Source of the DNA: JAWKOK01 sp963765875
GTDB taxonomy: Bacteria; Chloroflexota; Anaerolineae; Caldilineales; Caldilineaceae
NCBI GenBank assembly: GCA_963765875.1
Contig: CAVXYK010000012.1
Location: forward strand, 124,001 to 188,000
DNA length: 64,000 bases
Reading direction: 5' to 3'
Every line of letters starts with the position of its first letter. The first letter of the stretch is position 1. Positions 37,579 to 46,776 of this stretch are shown piece after piece. The translations under genes and the position numbers were made by a program. The notes under the pieces were generated by a model that worked only from the letters and a program-made list of their open reading frames with translations, did no database searches and was not told where the DNA came from.

Positions 37579-37610
37579 GGCTCTTCATACCAAACGATTA
37601 CGTTCCTGCC

Positions 37611-40463
37611 CTAGACAGGGCGGCGACGTGTGACAAACGCTCCAGCCACCAAGACAATCATCACGAGTGCAACAACAGGCAAGGTTGCGCCACCGCTTGA
37701 GAGACTGAGTCCCGTTTGCGGAAGTTCTTCCGGAACCTCCATCGGTGCTTCACTCTCCTCAGCCATAGCGTCGTCATCACCTTCAGCGGCTTCTTCGCCC
37801 TCTTCGGCCATAGCGTCGTCATCACCTTCAGCGGCCTCTTCGGCCATGGCGTCGTCATCGCCCTCGGCGGCTTCTTCGCCCTCTTCGGCCATGGCGTCGT
37901 CATCGCCCTCGGCAGCTTCTTCGCCCTCTTCGGCCATGGCGTCGTCATCGCCCTCGGCAGCTTCTTCGCCCTCTGCTGCCATGGCGTCGTCATCACCCTC
38001 GGCGGCTTCTTCGCCCTCTGCTGCCATGACTTCATCTTCCTCAGCCATCGGCGGCAACAGCACACTGTCGATGACGTGGATAACGCCGTTCAGCGCTTCG
38101 ACGTCAGCCGCAACAACCTCGGCGTCTCCCACCATAACGACACCGTCGCTGATCGATATCGGCAACATGTCTCCTTCGAGCGTCAGCGCTTCGCCGATTT
38201 TTTCGATATCGGCTGCCATCAATTTGTCGGACACGACATGGTAGAGGAGCACCTGAGTCAGTTTTTCTGAATCTTGCACCAGTTCTTCCAGCGCACCGTC
38301 AGGTAGGGAATTGAAAGCGTCATCGGTCGGGGCGAAGACGGTGAACGGGCCGCCAGATTTCAATGCATCGACCAGGTCTGCAGCTTCAAGGGCCTGAAGA
38401 AGAATCTCAAACGTACCAGCAGCCTCTGCTGTGTCAACAATATCCATCGGCTCCATGGTCTCTTCCATAGGAGCTTCCTCAGCTGGAGTCTCTTCCATGG
38501 CGACTTCTTCAGCCGGCTCATCACTGCCCAGAACCAAAACGGACTGCAGGAAGGAGCCAACGGCTTCGGTCACGCCCGCCATAACACCAGTCTTCTCTTC
38601 AGCGGCAGCAGCTTCGGCGGCGGCAGCTTCTTCAGCGGCAGCGGCTTCGGCGGCAGCGGCTTCGGCAGCAGCTTCTTCAGCGGCAGCAGCTTCGGCGGCG
38701 GCAGCTTCTTCAGCGGCAGCGGCTTCGGCGGCAGCGGCTTCGGCGGCGGCAGCTTCTTCAGCAGCAGCGGCTTCGGCGGCGGCAGCTTCTTCAGCAGCAG
38801 CGGCTTCAGCGGCGGCAGCTTCGGCGGCGGCAGCTTCGGCGGCGGCAGCTTCGGCGGCGGCAGCTTCGGCGGCGGCAGCTTCGGCGGCGGCAGCTTCTTC
38901 AGCGGCAGCGGCTTCGGCGGCGGCAGCTTCTTCAGCAGCAGCGGCTTCGGCGGCGGCAGCTTCTTCAGCAGCAGCGGCTTCGGCGGCGGCAGCTTCTTCA
39001 GCAGCAGCGGCTTCGGCGGCGGCAGCTTCGGCGGCGGCAGCTTCGGCGGCGGCAGCTTCGGCGGCGGCAGCTTCGGCGGCGGCAGCTTCTTCAGCAGCAG
39101 CGGCTTCAGCGGCAGCATCATCATCATCGTTCAGCGTCAGGAACGATTGTAGGAATGAACCGACGGTTTCGGTCATGCCTGCCATGACACCGGTCTCCGC
39201 TTTAGTTGCCTCTTCAACAACTTCGTCATCGGCCGCGGATTCAGCTTCTTCCTCGTCAGCACTCGCGTCCGCCATGTCGGTCACGGCAACGTTGAAGGGG
39301 CCCATGACCGTCGAGTTGTTGTACTTGACCGGCTCGTCACCATCCGGGAATTCAAAGACGCCAACTTCGCCGTCATCCATGTGCAACACGGCCCATACCA
39401 TAGCGTCTTCAGCCAATGCTTCTTCCAACTCAACGACCAGATCCTCGTACTCGCCTGCCGAAATCTCGGCGTAGCCAAGAACCTCGCCGGGAGTGAAGTT
39501 CTCGTCGATGCGGATTGCGATCCAGCCGTCGTTCGCCGCAACCACACTGGCAACGGTAACGCTTGAACCATCGGATTCCTGATACCTGCCGGCAACACTA
39601 GAAGGCGCTTCTGGCGCTTCCTCTTCTTCCTCAGCAACCGTTTCTTCAGCAGCCGGCGGCATCAGAATGCTACTGATCGCATGGATAATGCCGTTGACCG
39701 GGCCATCGTTGGAATCGGTGATGGCGGCATCGTTGATCGAGACCGTGTCACCATCGACTGTGACAAAGAGCATATTGCCGTCCAGCGTCTCGGCCTCAAA
39801 GCCGTCAGTCAGGTCGTCCACAGCGATCTCGCCTGCCACGACGTGGTTGCGCAAGACAGCGCCGAGCGCTTCAGTATCGATGAGCAACGCTTCCAGGTCG
39901 TCGGCCGGGATGGCGTCAAATGCTTCGTCTGTCGGAGCAAAGACAGTGAAAGGACCATCACCTCTCAAAACGTCGACCAGGTCAGCAGCCTGCAAGGCGG
40001 CAAGCAATGTGCCAAAGCCCTCGGCCCCGGACACGACACCAGCGATTGTGTTGCCGCTGCCGGTCGCCTGGAATGGCGTGATGATCATTTCGCCGTCATC
40101 GTCCAGCACCGGCATGTCGTCACCCGGATACTCGAACGTACCGACGAATCCCAGATCCTCATGCAAGACTGCATAGAGTTGATCCGTCACTTGCGTCAGA
40201 TCCAGGTCGACCATGATATTGGCGTTGATACCATTCATGAGCGGCGCCTGGCCGATAGCCGACCCTGGCTCGCCGTCCTGATCAGCATAGACAACGACCC
40301 AGCCTGGACCATTGACGGTTGCACGAGCAACGATGACTTCACCATCGACAACATCCTGATCAACGATCAGGACATCGGGTGAATATTGGGCAAAAACTGC
40401 GGACGCAATCAACAGCAACAAGAGTGCCGTAAGCAGGATACTTACCGCTTTTACTCTATGCAT
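37611..40463 (-). CDS. LPQTG surface protein with two fasciclin domains and long Ala/Glu repeats
   Basis: About 950 residues. Start MHRVKAVSILLTALLLLL (signal peptide ending near AVFA) has gaaggag eight bases upstream. Order: DUF7282-like beta domain (about 25-115), FAS1 domain 1 (about 140-270; FTVFAPTDEAFDAIP), a second DUF7282-like domain (about 285-395), an Ala/Glu repeat of roughly 180 residues (units AAAAEEAAAAE), FAS1 domain 2 (FTVFAPTDDAFNSLP), EEAAEGDDDAMA repeats, then LPQTG, a hydrophobic helix and RRRPV. That tail is a sortase signal. A module KTGVMAGxTExVGSFLQS occurs on both sides of the Ala/Glu block, a duplication. Likely a cell-wall-anchored adhesin with a rigid helical stalk. 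Confidence 0.88.
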   Translation of the reverse strand: MHRVKAVSILLTALLLLLIASAVFAQYSPDVLIVDQDVVDGEVIVARATVNGPGWVVVYADQDGEPGSAIGQAPLMNGINANIMVDLDLTQVTDQLYAVLHEDLGFVGTFEYPGDDMPVLDDDGEMIITPFQATGSGNTIAGVVSGAEGFGTLLAALQAADLVDVLRGDGPFTVFAPTDEAFDAIPADDLEALLIDTEALGAVLRNHVVAGEIAVDDLTDGFEAETLDGNMLFVTVDGDTVSINDAAITDSNDGPVNGIIHAISSILMPPAAEETVAEEEEEAPEAPSSVAGRYQESDGSSVTVASVVAANDGWIAIRIDENFTPGEVLGYAEISAGEYEDLVVELEEALAEDAMVWAVLHMDDGEVGVFEFPDGDEPVKYNNSTVMGPFNVAVTDMADASADEEEAESAADDEVVEEATKAETGVMAGMTETVGSFLQSFLTLNDDDDAAAEAAAAEEAAAAEAAAAEAAAAEAAAAEAAAAEAAAAEEAAAAEAAAAEEAAAAEAAAAEEAAAAEAAAAEEAAAAEAAAAEAAAAEAAAAEAAAAEAAAAEAAAAEEAAAAEAAAAEEAAAAEAAAAEAAAAEEAAAAEAAAAEEAAAEAAAAEAAAAEEAAAAEAAAAEEKTGVMAGVTEAVGSFLQSVLVLGSDEPAEEVAMEETPAEEAPMEETMEPMDIVDTAEAAGTFEILLQALEAADLVDALKSGGPFTVFAPTDDAFNSLPDGALEELVQDSEKLTQVLLYHVVSDKLMAADIEKIGEALTLEGDMLPISISDGVVMVGDAEVVAADVEALNGVIHVIDSVLLPPMAEEDEVMAAEGEEAAEGDDDAMAAEGEEAAEGDDDAMAEEGEEAAEGDDDAMAEEGEEAAEGDDDAMAEEAAEGDDDAMAEEGEEAAEGDDDAMAEESEAPMEVPEELPQTGLSLSSGGATLPVVALVMIVLVAGAFVTRRRPV
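38570..39125. repeat. Low-complexity coding repeat (gcggcggcagcttcg units)
   Basis: Tandem 15-base units such as gcggcggcagcttcg, with variants gcggcggcagcttcttca, encode the Ala/Glu stalk of the fasciclin protein. Such DNA is prone to slippage, so repeat number may vary between strains and may be mis-assembled. It also keeps the opposite strand open, creating a long spurious Ser/Ala frame. Confidence 0.9.
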
Positions 40464-40908
40464 GTTTCGCTCCTTCATTTGATGAAGACAAAGAAATTAA
40501 AATGTCTGGATTTTTGATCGATAATTTTGTGGGAAAATTTTCATTCCCCTGACGCATTTTAGCAAGACGAAGGTCTGTCGAGGGCGACCGAATACTCCGA
40601 GGTTCTAGGCGCTGTTTTATCCTTGCACTAACTCTTTCCCGCTCATGCTTCCAAAGCACAACAGGAAGTTGATTATCAAGTTCGCATTGTAGCACAATGG
40701 TCAACCGATTGCCAACGCAGAATCGAGGCTGGATCGACTGGCACTCGCCCTGCCAAAGCGGCTCGTTATTAACTCAATTCCTGTTCAATTCAAGCTCGCC
40801 TACCGATTGATTCAACCCGCCCGACAGGCATTGGCAATATCCAAGATTGCGTGCTAGAGTGCCGCCTTGACAAATCTACGTCACGGAATGAATATATCAG
40901 GAGATCCG
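40464..40908. other. Divergent intergenic region
   Basis: Separates the fasciclin gene (minus) and the ferredoxin-like gene (plus). AT-rich near the fasciclin start. Apart from a promoter candidate at 40831-40860, no RNA gene, repeat or palindrome of note is visible. A short frame at 40456-40704 has no protein character. Confidence 0.5.
40831..40860 (+). promoter_or_regulatory. Promoter candidate for the ferredoxin-like gene
   Basis: TTGGCA and TAGAGT are spaced by 18 bp and lie 48 bases before the start codon. The -35 matches consensus in five of six positions, the -10 in four. Confidence 0.4.
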
Positions 40909-41268
40909 ATGAGCCAGCCGAGCAATGACGCCCCCCACATGACACCCTATGGCCGACATGTGCTGATCTGTACCGGAACGTACTGTGATCCGGATGGACA
41001 AGCCGCCCACCTCTACCGGCAGCTGGCCCGGAAGCTAGGCGATCTCGGCGATTATATGAACCCGATCCGCGTGAAGCGCGGCCTGACACCCTGCCTGGGC
41101 GTCTGCATAGGCGGGCCAATTCTCGTGGTCTATCCGGAAGGTATCTGGTATCACCATGTGGATGCAGAAGCACTCGATCGCATTGTGGAGGAACACCTCG
41201 TGCATAACCGCCCTGTTGAGGATCTGATCTTTCACCGTTTGAGCGCATCGGCTGAAGCCGGCGGCTAA
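40909..41268 (+). CDS. Thioredoxin-like [2Fe-2S] ferredoxin
   Basis: About 119 residues from ATG at 40909 (aggag seven bases before). Cluster ligands are CTGTYC and CLGVC, separated by about 33 residues, with GGPILVVYPEGIWYHHV after the second pair, matching the stand-alone thioredoxin-fold ferredoxin family (Aquifex Fd1-like, NuoE-like). VDAEALDRIVEEHLVHNRPV is the usual C-terminal helix. It is a small electron carrier whose partner is unknown. Isolated gene, convergent with tlyA. Confidence 0.88.
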   Translation: MSQPSNDAPHMTPYGRHVLICTGTYCDPDGQAAHLYRQLARKLGDLGDYMNPIRVKRGLTPCLGVCIGGPILVVYPEGIWYHHVDAEALDRIVEEHLVHNRPVEDLIFHRLSASAEAGG

Positions 41269-41326
41269 CGGCGAGAAGCGCCCTCAGGCGCTATAGTCCA
41301 GTCTCTGAAATCTCAACAGATCCCGG

Positions 41327-42178
41327 TCAAGCGCTCTTGCGCAGGCTCTCCGCCTGTGCCATTGCAGATGAAATCGCATCATCAATATCAATGCTCTGTC
41401 CGCCGCCACGTAGCAGCCAGATCAAGAATTCGATATTGCCCGCCGGACCCGGCGCCGATGAAACGGTGAGCCCGGCCACGGTCAACCCCAGGTGTTGGGC
41501 CAAGTCCCAGATTTCTCTGAGTACCCGTTCATGCGTTCGCCTGTCCCGCACGACGCCCCCCTTGCCGACATGATCCTTGCCCGCCTCGAATTGAGGCTTG
41601 ATCAGCGCAATGATCTGACCGCCAGGCCGCAGCAGACCAAGTGTTGGCGGCAGAACCAGCGATAGGCTGATGAAGCTGGCGTCGATCACGCCGATGTCGG
41701 CCAACGCGCCGTCGGGCAATGCGTCCAAATAGCGGATGTTGGTTCGTTCCAACGACACAACTCGTTCGTCGCTCCGCAGCTTCCACGCCAGTTGACCGTA
41801 GCCCACATCCACAGCAAAAACATGTGCAACGCCACGCTGCAACAGGCAGTCAGTGAACCCGCCCGTGCACGCCCCCACGTCAATGGCCGTGAGGCCCGTC
41901 ACGTCCAATTCGAAATCATCCAGTGCGCCGGCCAGCTTGAGACCGCCACGGCTCACGAATTGAGGGAGACTACGGACGCGAATAGCGGCGTCAATCGGCA
42001 CGGCTTTGCCCGGCTTGTCGCTGACCCGTTCATCGATCAACACTTCGCCCGCCATGATCAGACGACGCGCCACTTCTCGGCTTTCGACCAGGTCCAGCTC
42101 GACAAGAAGAAGATCGAGACGCTGTTTGCGGACTTTGCCCTTGGGCGACGGTTTGTCTTGCGCGCTGCTTGTAGCCAT
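41327..42178 (-). CDS. tlyA: TlyA-type 2'-O-ribose rRNA methyltransferase
   Basis: About 283 residues from MATSSAQDKPSPK; longer starts would run into the next gene's leader. An N-terminal S4 RNA-binding domain (LDLLLVELDLVESREVARRLI, then GEVLIDE) is followed by an FtsJ-like domain with AIDVGACTGGFTDCLLQRGV, VFAVDVGYGQLAWKLR and ALIKPQFEAGKDHVGKGGVV. The K-D-K-E type residues are in place. In mycobacteria TlyA methylates 16S and 23S rRNA, affecting capreomycin sensitivity. Divergent from the UbiA-family gene. Confidence 0.93.
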   Translation of the reverse strand: MATSSAQDKPSPKGKVRKQRLDLLLVELDLVESREVARRLIMAGEVLIDERVSDKPGKAVPIDAAIRVRSLPQFVSRGGLKLAGALDDFELDVTGLTAIDVGACTGGFTDCLLQRGVAHVFAVDVGYGQLAWKLRSDERVVSLERTNIRYLDALPDGALADIGVIDASFISLSLVLPPTLGLLRPGGQIIALIKPQFEAGKDHVGKGGVVRDRRTHERVLREIWDLAQHLGLTVAGLTVSSAPGPAGNIEFLIWLLRGGGQSIDIDDAISSAMAQAESLRKSA

Positions 42179-42310
42179 GATACGAGAATACGAGGCGGAA
42201 CGAGGGCTGTCAAATTGCCGTTGCAGGGTTTTGACGCTAGTTGAGGGTTGCAGTACACTGGCGTTTTGGTCCAGTAGGGGCGTTTTTTTGATCAACGGAA
42301 ATCTTTGCAC

Positions 42311-43222
42311 ATGTCTTCGACCACCCGATCCTCTCTGACGATGGCAACCGATCTCCGCGGCCTATGGAAAACTATGCGCCCGCACCAGTGGATCAAGAAT
42401 ATCATCGTCTATGCGGCCCTGGTCTTCGACGGCAAGCTGCTTGATCCGGATCTTTTTCTGAAAACAACGTGGGTTGCGTTCTGTTTTTGTCTGGCCGCCA
42501 GCAGTGTCTATTTGATGAACGATCTGGTCGATATCGAGAAAGATCGAGAGCATCCACGCAAACGGCTTCGGCCGCTGCCTGCCGGTCAGCTGTCGCCTGG
42601 ACTTGCCACAGTGGTTGCCGCATTGCTCGCGATCATCAGCCTGGCAGGGGCAGCCTGGATCAGCCCGTGGGTGGGTCTGGTCACACTGATTTATCTACTC
42701 CAAAACGTCGCCTACAGCTTCTATTTGAAAAATATCGTCATCATCGATGTGATGGTGTTGTCGCTCGGCTTCTTGCTGCGCGTGGTCGCCGGTGCGCTGA
42801 CCGTGGATGTGGCAAATTTCAGTCCGTGGCTATACGTCTGTGTGACGTTATTGGCGCTCTTTCTGGGCTTCGGCAAACGCCGCCACGAAATCACGCTACT
42901 AACTGACGGAGCGGCCAGCCATCGGGCCAGCCTGGATCAGTACAATCTTCCCCTACTCGACCAGCTAATCGGCATCGTGACCACCAGCACGTTGGTGGCC
43001 TACACCTTCTACAGCTTCGAATCCAAGACAACACTGGCCGAAGAAGGGCACATGCTGCTGACCGTGCCCTTCGTCTTCTACTTCATTGCCCGCTACCTCT
43101 ACCTCATCCACGTCAAGAAATTGGGCGGAGCGCCGGACGAGCTGATTCTACAGGACAAGCCGCTGTTAATCAACAGTGCACTGTGGGCTCTCTCCGTTGC
43201 ATTCGTGATCTACGTCTGGTAG
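42311..43222 (+). CDS. UbiA-family prenyltransferase (decaprenyl-phosphate phosphoribosyltransferase-like)
   Basis: About 303 residues, roughly nine membrane helices. The first Asp-rich motif is NDLVDIEKDREHPRKRLRP and the N-terminus has MRPHQWIKNIIVYAALVF, both hallmarks of the Rv3806c-like subgroup, which transfers phosphoribose from PRPP onto polyprenyl phosphate. A second motif region lies around LGFGKRRHEITLL. In actinobacteria the product feeds arabinan synthesis; in this organism it may supply a lipid-linked pentose. It overlaps the convergent acyltransferase gene by 13 bases at the 3' end. Confidence 0.85.
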   Translation: MSSTTRSSLTMATDLRGLWKTMRPHQWIKNIIVYAALVFDGKLLDPDLFLKTTWVAFCFCLAASSVYLMNDLVDIEKDREHPRKRLRPLPAGQLSPGLATVVAALLAIISLAGAAWISPWVGLVTLIYLLQNVAYSFYLKNIVIIDVMVLSLGFLLRVVAGALTVDVANFSPWLYVCVTLLALFLGFGKRRHEITLLTDGAASHRASLDQYNLPLLDQLIGIVTTSTLVAYTFYSFESKTTLAEEGHMLLTVPFVFYFIARYLYLIHVKKLGGAPDELILQDKPLLINSALWALSVAFVIYVW

Positions 43223-44547
43223 GCCGATGCATCGATGGCGGCAACTAGATCATCCATCGCTGCTACGCCGATCGCCTCCTGATCATTCTCCACCTCGTGT
43301 GCCAACGCAAAATGGATAGAACCGCCGACTGAGTTGACGCCCAGAATTGTCTCACCGGGTGAAACTTGCAGAAGCGGTGCGTAGACACCCTCGATTGTCA
43401 GGTTTCCCTTCCCTCTGCCGCCACAACGTGCCGGCATATCCAATCGCCCTAAATTTGTGATCGAAAGATCATAGTTACGATCGATGAGGATGGGCAGCGA
43501 CCGCAACAATGCCTCCGGATCATCAGACTCAAGCAGCGGTTCCATCATCAACATGCGCGCCATAAACATAGGGTCAGCGATGGCGGCCTGGATTCCCTGG
43601 CGAACGTCTCTTGCAATGGACCAGAAGTCGCGTCCCTGGCCGCAGTCAATATCAACCATTGCCTGTGTGATGAAGAGACCAAAATTGTCACCGGCCACCG
43701 GTTCTAGCCTGTCTCGGATGTTGACAGGTGATTGGAGTGTTCGTGTTGAAGCGCTCATTTCGTTGCCATCGCCCACTTCCCGCGCACGCTCGGCAAAGGC
43801 ACGGAGAAATGCAGCGCCGATCGCCCCGTGAACCGTCGTCTTCTCCTTGCGGCAACGGTCAATCAGCCTGCCGGAGACCGTCTCATCCAATCGCCATCTG
43901 TGCAGGCGCAGGCGAGGCGTCTCCATGGTCAGGAATTCGTCGACAGAGATGGACGGAGCGCCGGACGCAGCGGCATCCTTGATCTGCTCAATGATCACAT
44001 CGGCAGGCGGCACACGGTCGCGAATTTCTTGGGGCATGAGCTCGACGACAGGCGGCAACGCCGGTAGCGGGACCACGGGCATGTCCGGATCGCAGAGATA
44101 TGCGAACAGATCGCGCAACAGATAGGCGCCGGAGAGTCCGTCAGCGATCATATGATGGATGATGATGACCAGATCCATAATATCCTCGGCTATGTCCAGC
44201 CGAAAAATGCGCACGAGCGGCTCGGCCGCCCAGTCAAAGAGGCCGCCCAATTCCTGTTCGGCAACTCGCAGCCAGGCAGTCTCGTCATCACCGCCAACCT
44301 CGTCCGGGTCAACCCGGACCACCGGAATAGAAACAGTACCCTCATCGGTGAAGTAGGGGACGCCGTTCTCATCGACGGCGACGCGGGCCGTCGACAACGG
44401 GTGACGCGTCTTGAGCTTTGCGACCGCTATCAACAGTTGGTCGTCCGATACGCTGCCACGGATACGCGCCCGCAAACCGAAGTTGACCGGCTTGTCCTGA
44501 AACCCCTTCCATGCCAGCCGTTCGATGCCGACCAAGTATCTGCGCAT
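43210..44547 (-). CDS. Condensation-domain acyltransferase (PapA/alcohol acyltransferase-like)
   Basis: 445 residues with the catalytic HHxxxDG as IIHHMIADGLSG (about 145-156) in the chloramphenicol-acetyltransferase/condensation fold. The second half has the structural motif TVHGAIGAAFLRAF and NFGLFITQ. There is no carrier-protein or adenylation domain, so it is a stand-alone acyltransferase that would esterify an alcohol with an acyl-CoA or acyl-carrier donor, as in PapA5. Upstream on the strand lies the PHP-AlbA gene, separated by a terminator, so it is probably transcribed alone. Confidence 0.82.
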   Translation of the reverse strand: MRRYLVGIERLAWKGFQDKPVNFGLRARIRGSVSDDQLLIAVAKLKTRHPLSTARVAVDENGVPYFTDEGTVSIPVVRVDPDEVGGDDETAWLRVAEQELGGLFDWAAEPLVRIFRLDIAEDIMDLVIIIHHMIADGLSGAYLLRDLFAYLCDPDMPVVPLPALPPVVELMPQEIRDRVPPADVIIEQIKDAAASGAPSISVDEFLTMETPRLRLHRWRLDETVSGRLIDRCRKEKTTVHGAIGAAFLRAFAERAREVGDGNEMSASTRTLQSPVNIRDRLEPVAGDNFGLFITQAMVDIDCGQGRDFWSIARDVRQGIQAAIADPMFMARMLMMEPLLESDDPEALLRSLPILIDRNYDLSITNLGRLDMPARCGGRGKGNLTIEGVYAPLLQVSPGETILGVNSVGGSIHFALAHEVENDQEAIGVAAMDDLVAAIDASAYQT

Positions 44548-44621
44548 GAATCCACTGCCTCCACGATGTTGGGTTGGGTTGGACTGGGTTGGATCCGATC
44601 AGAACCCGATCAGAATCTGAT

Positions 44622-44653
44622 AAAAAAAGGAGGTGACGCATTGCGCCGCCTCC
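44622..44653 (-). terminator. Intrinsic terminator after the PHP-AlbA gene
   Basis: On the minus strand the stem ggaggcggcgc / gcgtcacctcc (G-U and one mismatch tolerated, short loop) is followed directly by a T7 tract, about 30 bases beyond the stop. Confidence 0.78.
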
Positions 44654-44684
44654 CCTCTTATCTACGGTTTGAATCTACAATCGA

Positions 44685-46548
44685 TTAACTATCTCCAGAG
44701 CCGTCGTCGTGTGCGAAGACCGCCCACTTGCCCTCCATGCCATCTTCCGTGACTCCGTAGAAGACACGAATATTGCCATTCTCTCGCAGGGCCAGGTCGT
44801 AGCGGATTTTGCCTGCACGCTTTTCGCTGGAGATCATACCATTGTTGCCCTTCCAGTCGACCTTTTTTGAGTCAACTGGATGATCTTCGTTCTGCAAAAT
44901 GGCGTAGTTCCAAAGCTTGCGTGCGCCCTTCCGCGTCACGTTCTTGATCACATGCCCGTTGCGCAGGTCACAAATGGTGTGGAATCGATTGCCGTCCCGC
45001 TCCTCGCTGGCAACGATTTCAACGCCGATCTGGGGCAGATAGAATGCATCATTCTTATCGTCAGCACTCGTGTTCTGTTTTTCAGAATCAGCGCCCTGCC
45101 CCGAAGAGCCATTGTTGTTGCGACCACGCCTGCCACGACTACGGCGGTTGTTCGAGCGGCCACTCTTGGACTGCTGCTTTGGCTTCTCATCCTTCTGAGC
45201 TTCCAGCACCAGCGCCACCACCTCGTCTCGCACGGCCAGATTGGTGTCCCCTTCATCACGCACGTAAAATTTCTGCTCGTCCAAGCAATAGGGACGATCA
45301 AGGCCTTTACTCACCTGCAGACGCAGGATCTTTGGCGCCTTCGCTCTCCACGGTATCGATGGTGACGGGCAATGGTGGGGACACCCGTTCCGAAAGCGCT
45401 TTTTCGATCTCACTCAGCGTCTGCTTTGGGTCGGCCAGCCCCTTGGGCTTGCCTTTGCGTTGGCCGACACCCACATAGATCGTGCCGCCTGCGGTGTTGG
45501 CAAATGCACATGCGTCCGTGAGGATGGTGGTCAATCGACCGCCACGCTGGCTGGCCGATTCATGAAGGCTCTGAACCAGGCTGGGGCCTTCTTCGCGGGC
45601 GGCCGCAACAGGATCAAACGGCTTGTCCGCCGAACGGGCCGGGCGTGTTCGATCAAACTGCGTGCTACGCAACACTTCAGCGAGGGCCCCAAACGTGGGT
45701 TCGTCCATCAACAACTCGGTGGCGCGTTCGCCGATACCAAGGCGCTTGGGATTCCTCTCGTTCATGACCAGGCGGTGGGCGTCACTGCCTTGGATGCAGT
45801 GCATGCGTCGCGGGTATTCGCTCTTGCTGCCGTTGAAGAAACGCGCAGTAGACCGATATCGTTTGTCGAGATCGGTTACTTCAAGTGCATCTAAATTGGG
45901 ATCCTGGGTGTAGGCAATCTTAGTCTGGCCGCCGAAGGCGAAGTTTCGCATGGCAACGCCGTGTGTTGCATTGGCGTGGGCCGCAATTGCAAGACCGCCG
46001 GCTTCGTGGATCAGTCGATAGGCAGTGAGCACATCGGTCGCGGCGCCGGTTTCGGTCGAACCGATATCCAATTTATCAACCGGTACATTCAACGAAAGCA
46101 AAATATGCTCAAGCTGGCGAACTGGCGTGTCCGGTGGGAAAATGCCCAGTATATGAAAACCGAGTGTCGCCGTAAACTCAAAACCAGGCAGTACCAACAC
46201 TCGTTCGGACAACTCGCGCCACTCTGAGAGCCGCTCGCGTTCCTCTTTTGTCAGACGATTTTCGCTTTCCAGCCGCGTGAGCCACTCAATCTCGTGCCGT
46301 ACGGCCCCAACACCGGCAACGGTATTGTGATCCGTGATGGCGACGATGTCCAGTTCACGTTCGGCGGCGGTTCGGAGCCATTCCAAATAGGTCGTTTTTG
46401 GCTCCTCATAATCGCTGGAGGCGGGTGTGTGTAAATGCAGATCAACTTTGTACCACTTGCGTTGACTCTGTCCACCTTTGTCCTGCGATGCGTCGGATGG
46501 CGATGTCCGCTTCTGACGTCCAGTATTCGATTTTCTTCGTTTATTCAC
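44685..46548 (-). CDS. PHP hydrolase fused to an AlbA_2 (Schlafen-like) domain, one frameshift
   Basis: About 620 residues once a single indel near 45340 is bridged. A basic N-terminus (MNKRRKSNTGRQKRTS) precedes a PHP domain of about 270 residues with metal motifs KVDLHLHTPASSDY, AITDHNTVAG, LPGFEFTATLGFHI, AIAAHANATHG and CIQGSDAHRL. An AlbA_2 domain follows (ACAFANTAGGTIYVGVGQRKG), broken after VESEGAK and resuming ILRLQVSKGLDRPYCLDEQKFYVRDE. Then comes an Arg/Asn-rich linker (RSNNRRSRGRRGRNNNG) and a C-terminal domain of about 110 residues that I cannot name. GTG start. It would combine phosphoester hydrolysis with nucleic-acid binding; the target is unknown. Confidence 0.8.
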
Positions 46549-46727
46549 AACGTTCTATCGTCCCTCCCTTCCGGAGTCTAATCCTGTCAATTATTTCAGG
46601 CGCAGATATACGAAACAATCGCGCCAGTTGACATTATGTCATTATACATGATCTCTTGGGAAAACTGACAAATGTGAGCGGACGAATTCAGTTTTTGAAA
46701 TGCTCCGCAAGGATAGGTCAGTCCTCT

Positions 46728-46763
46728 ATAATCAAAACCGGCCCAAGGGCCGGTTTTGATTAT
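46728..46763 (-). terminator. Intrinsic terminator of clpC
   Basis: A perfect 17-bp inverted repeat ataatcaaaaccggccc / complement with an AA centre, 14 bases beyond the clpC stop. GC-rich core with A/T arms forms a T-rich trailer on the minus strand. Confidence 0.82.
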
Positions 46764-46776
46764 GGTAAAGTTTCTA

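Noticed and set aside
38431..39474. A 347-codon Ser/Ala-rich open frame on the plus strand
   Set aside because: It is the complement of the Ala/Glu repeat of the fasciclin gene; the GC-rich repeat removes stops from all frames. It has no start signal and no recognisable domain.
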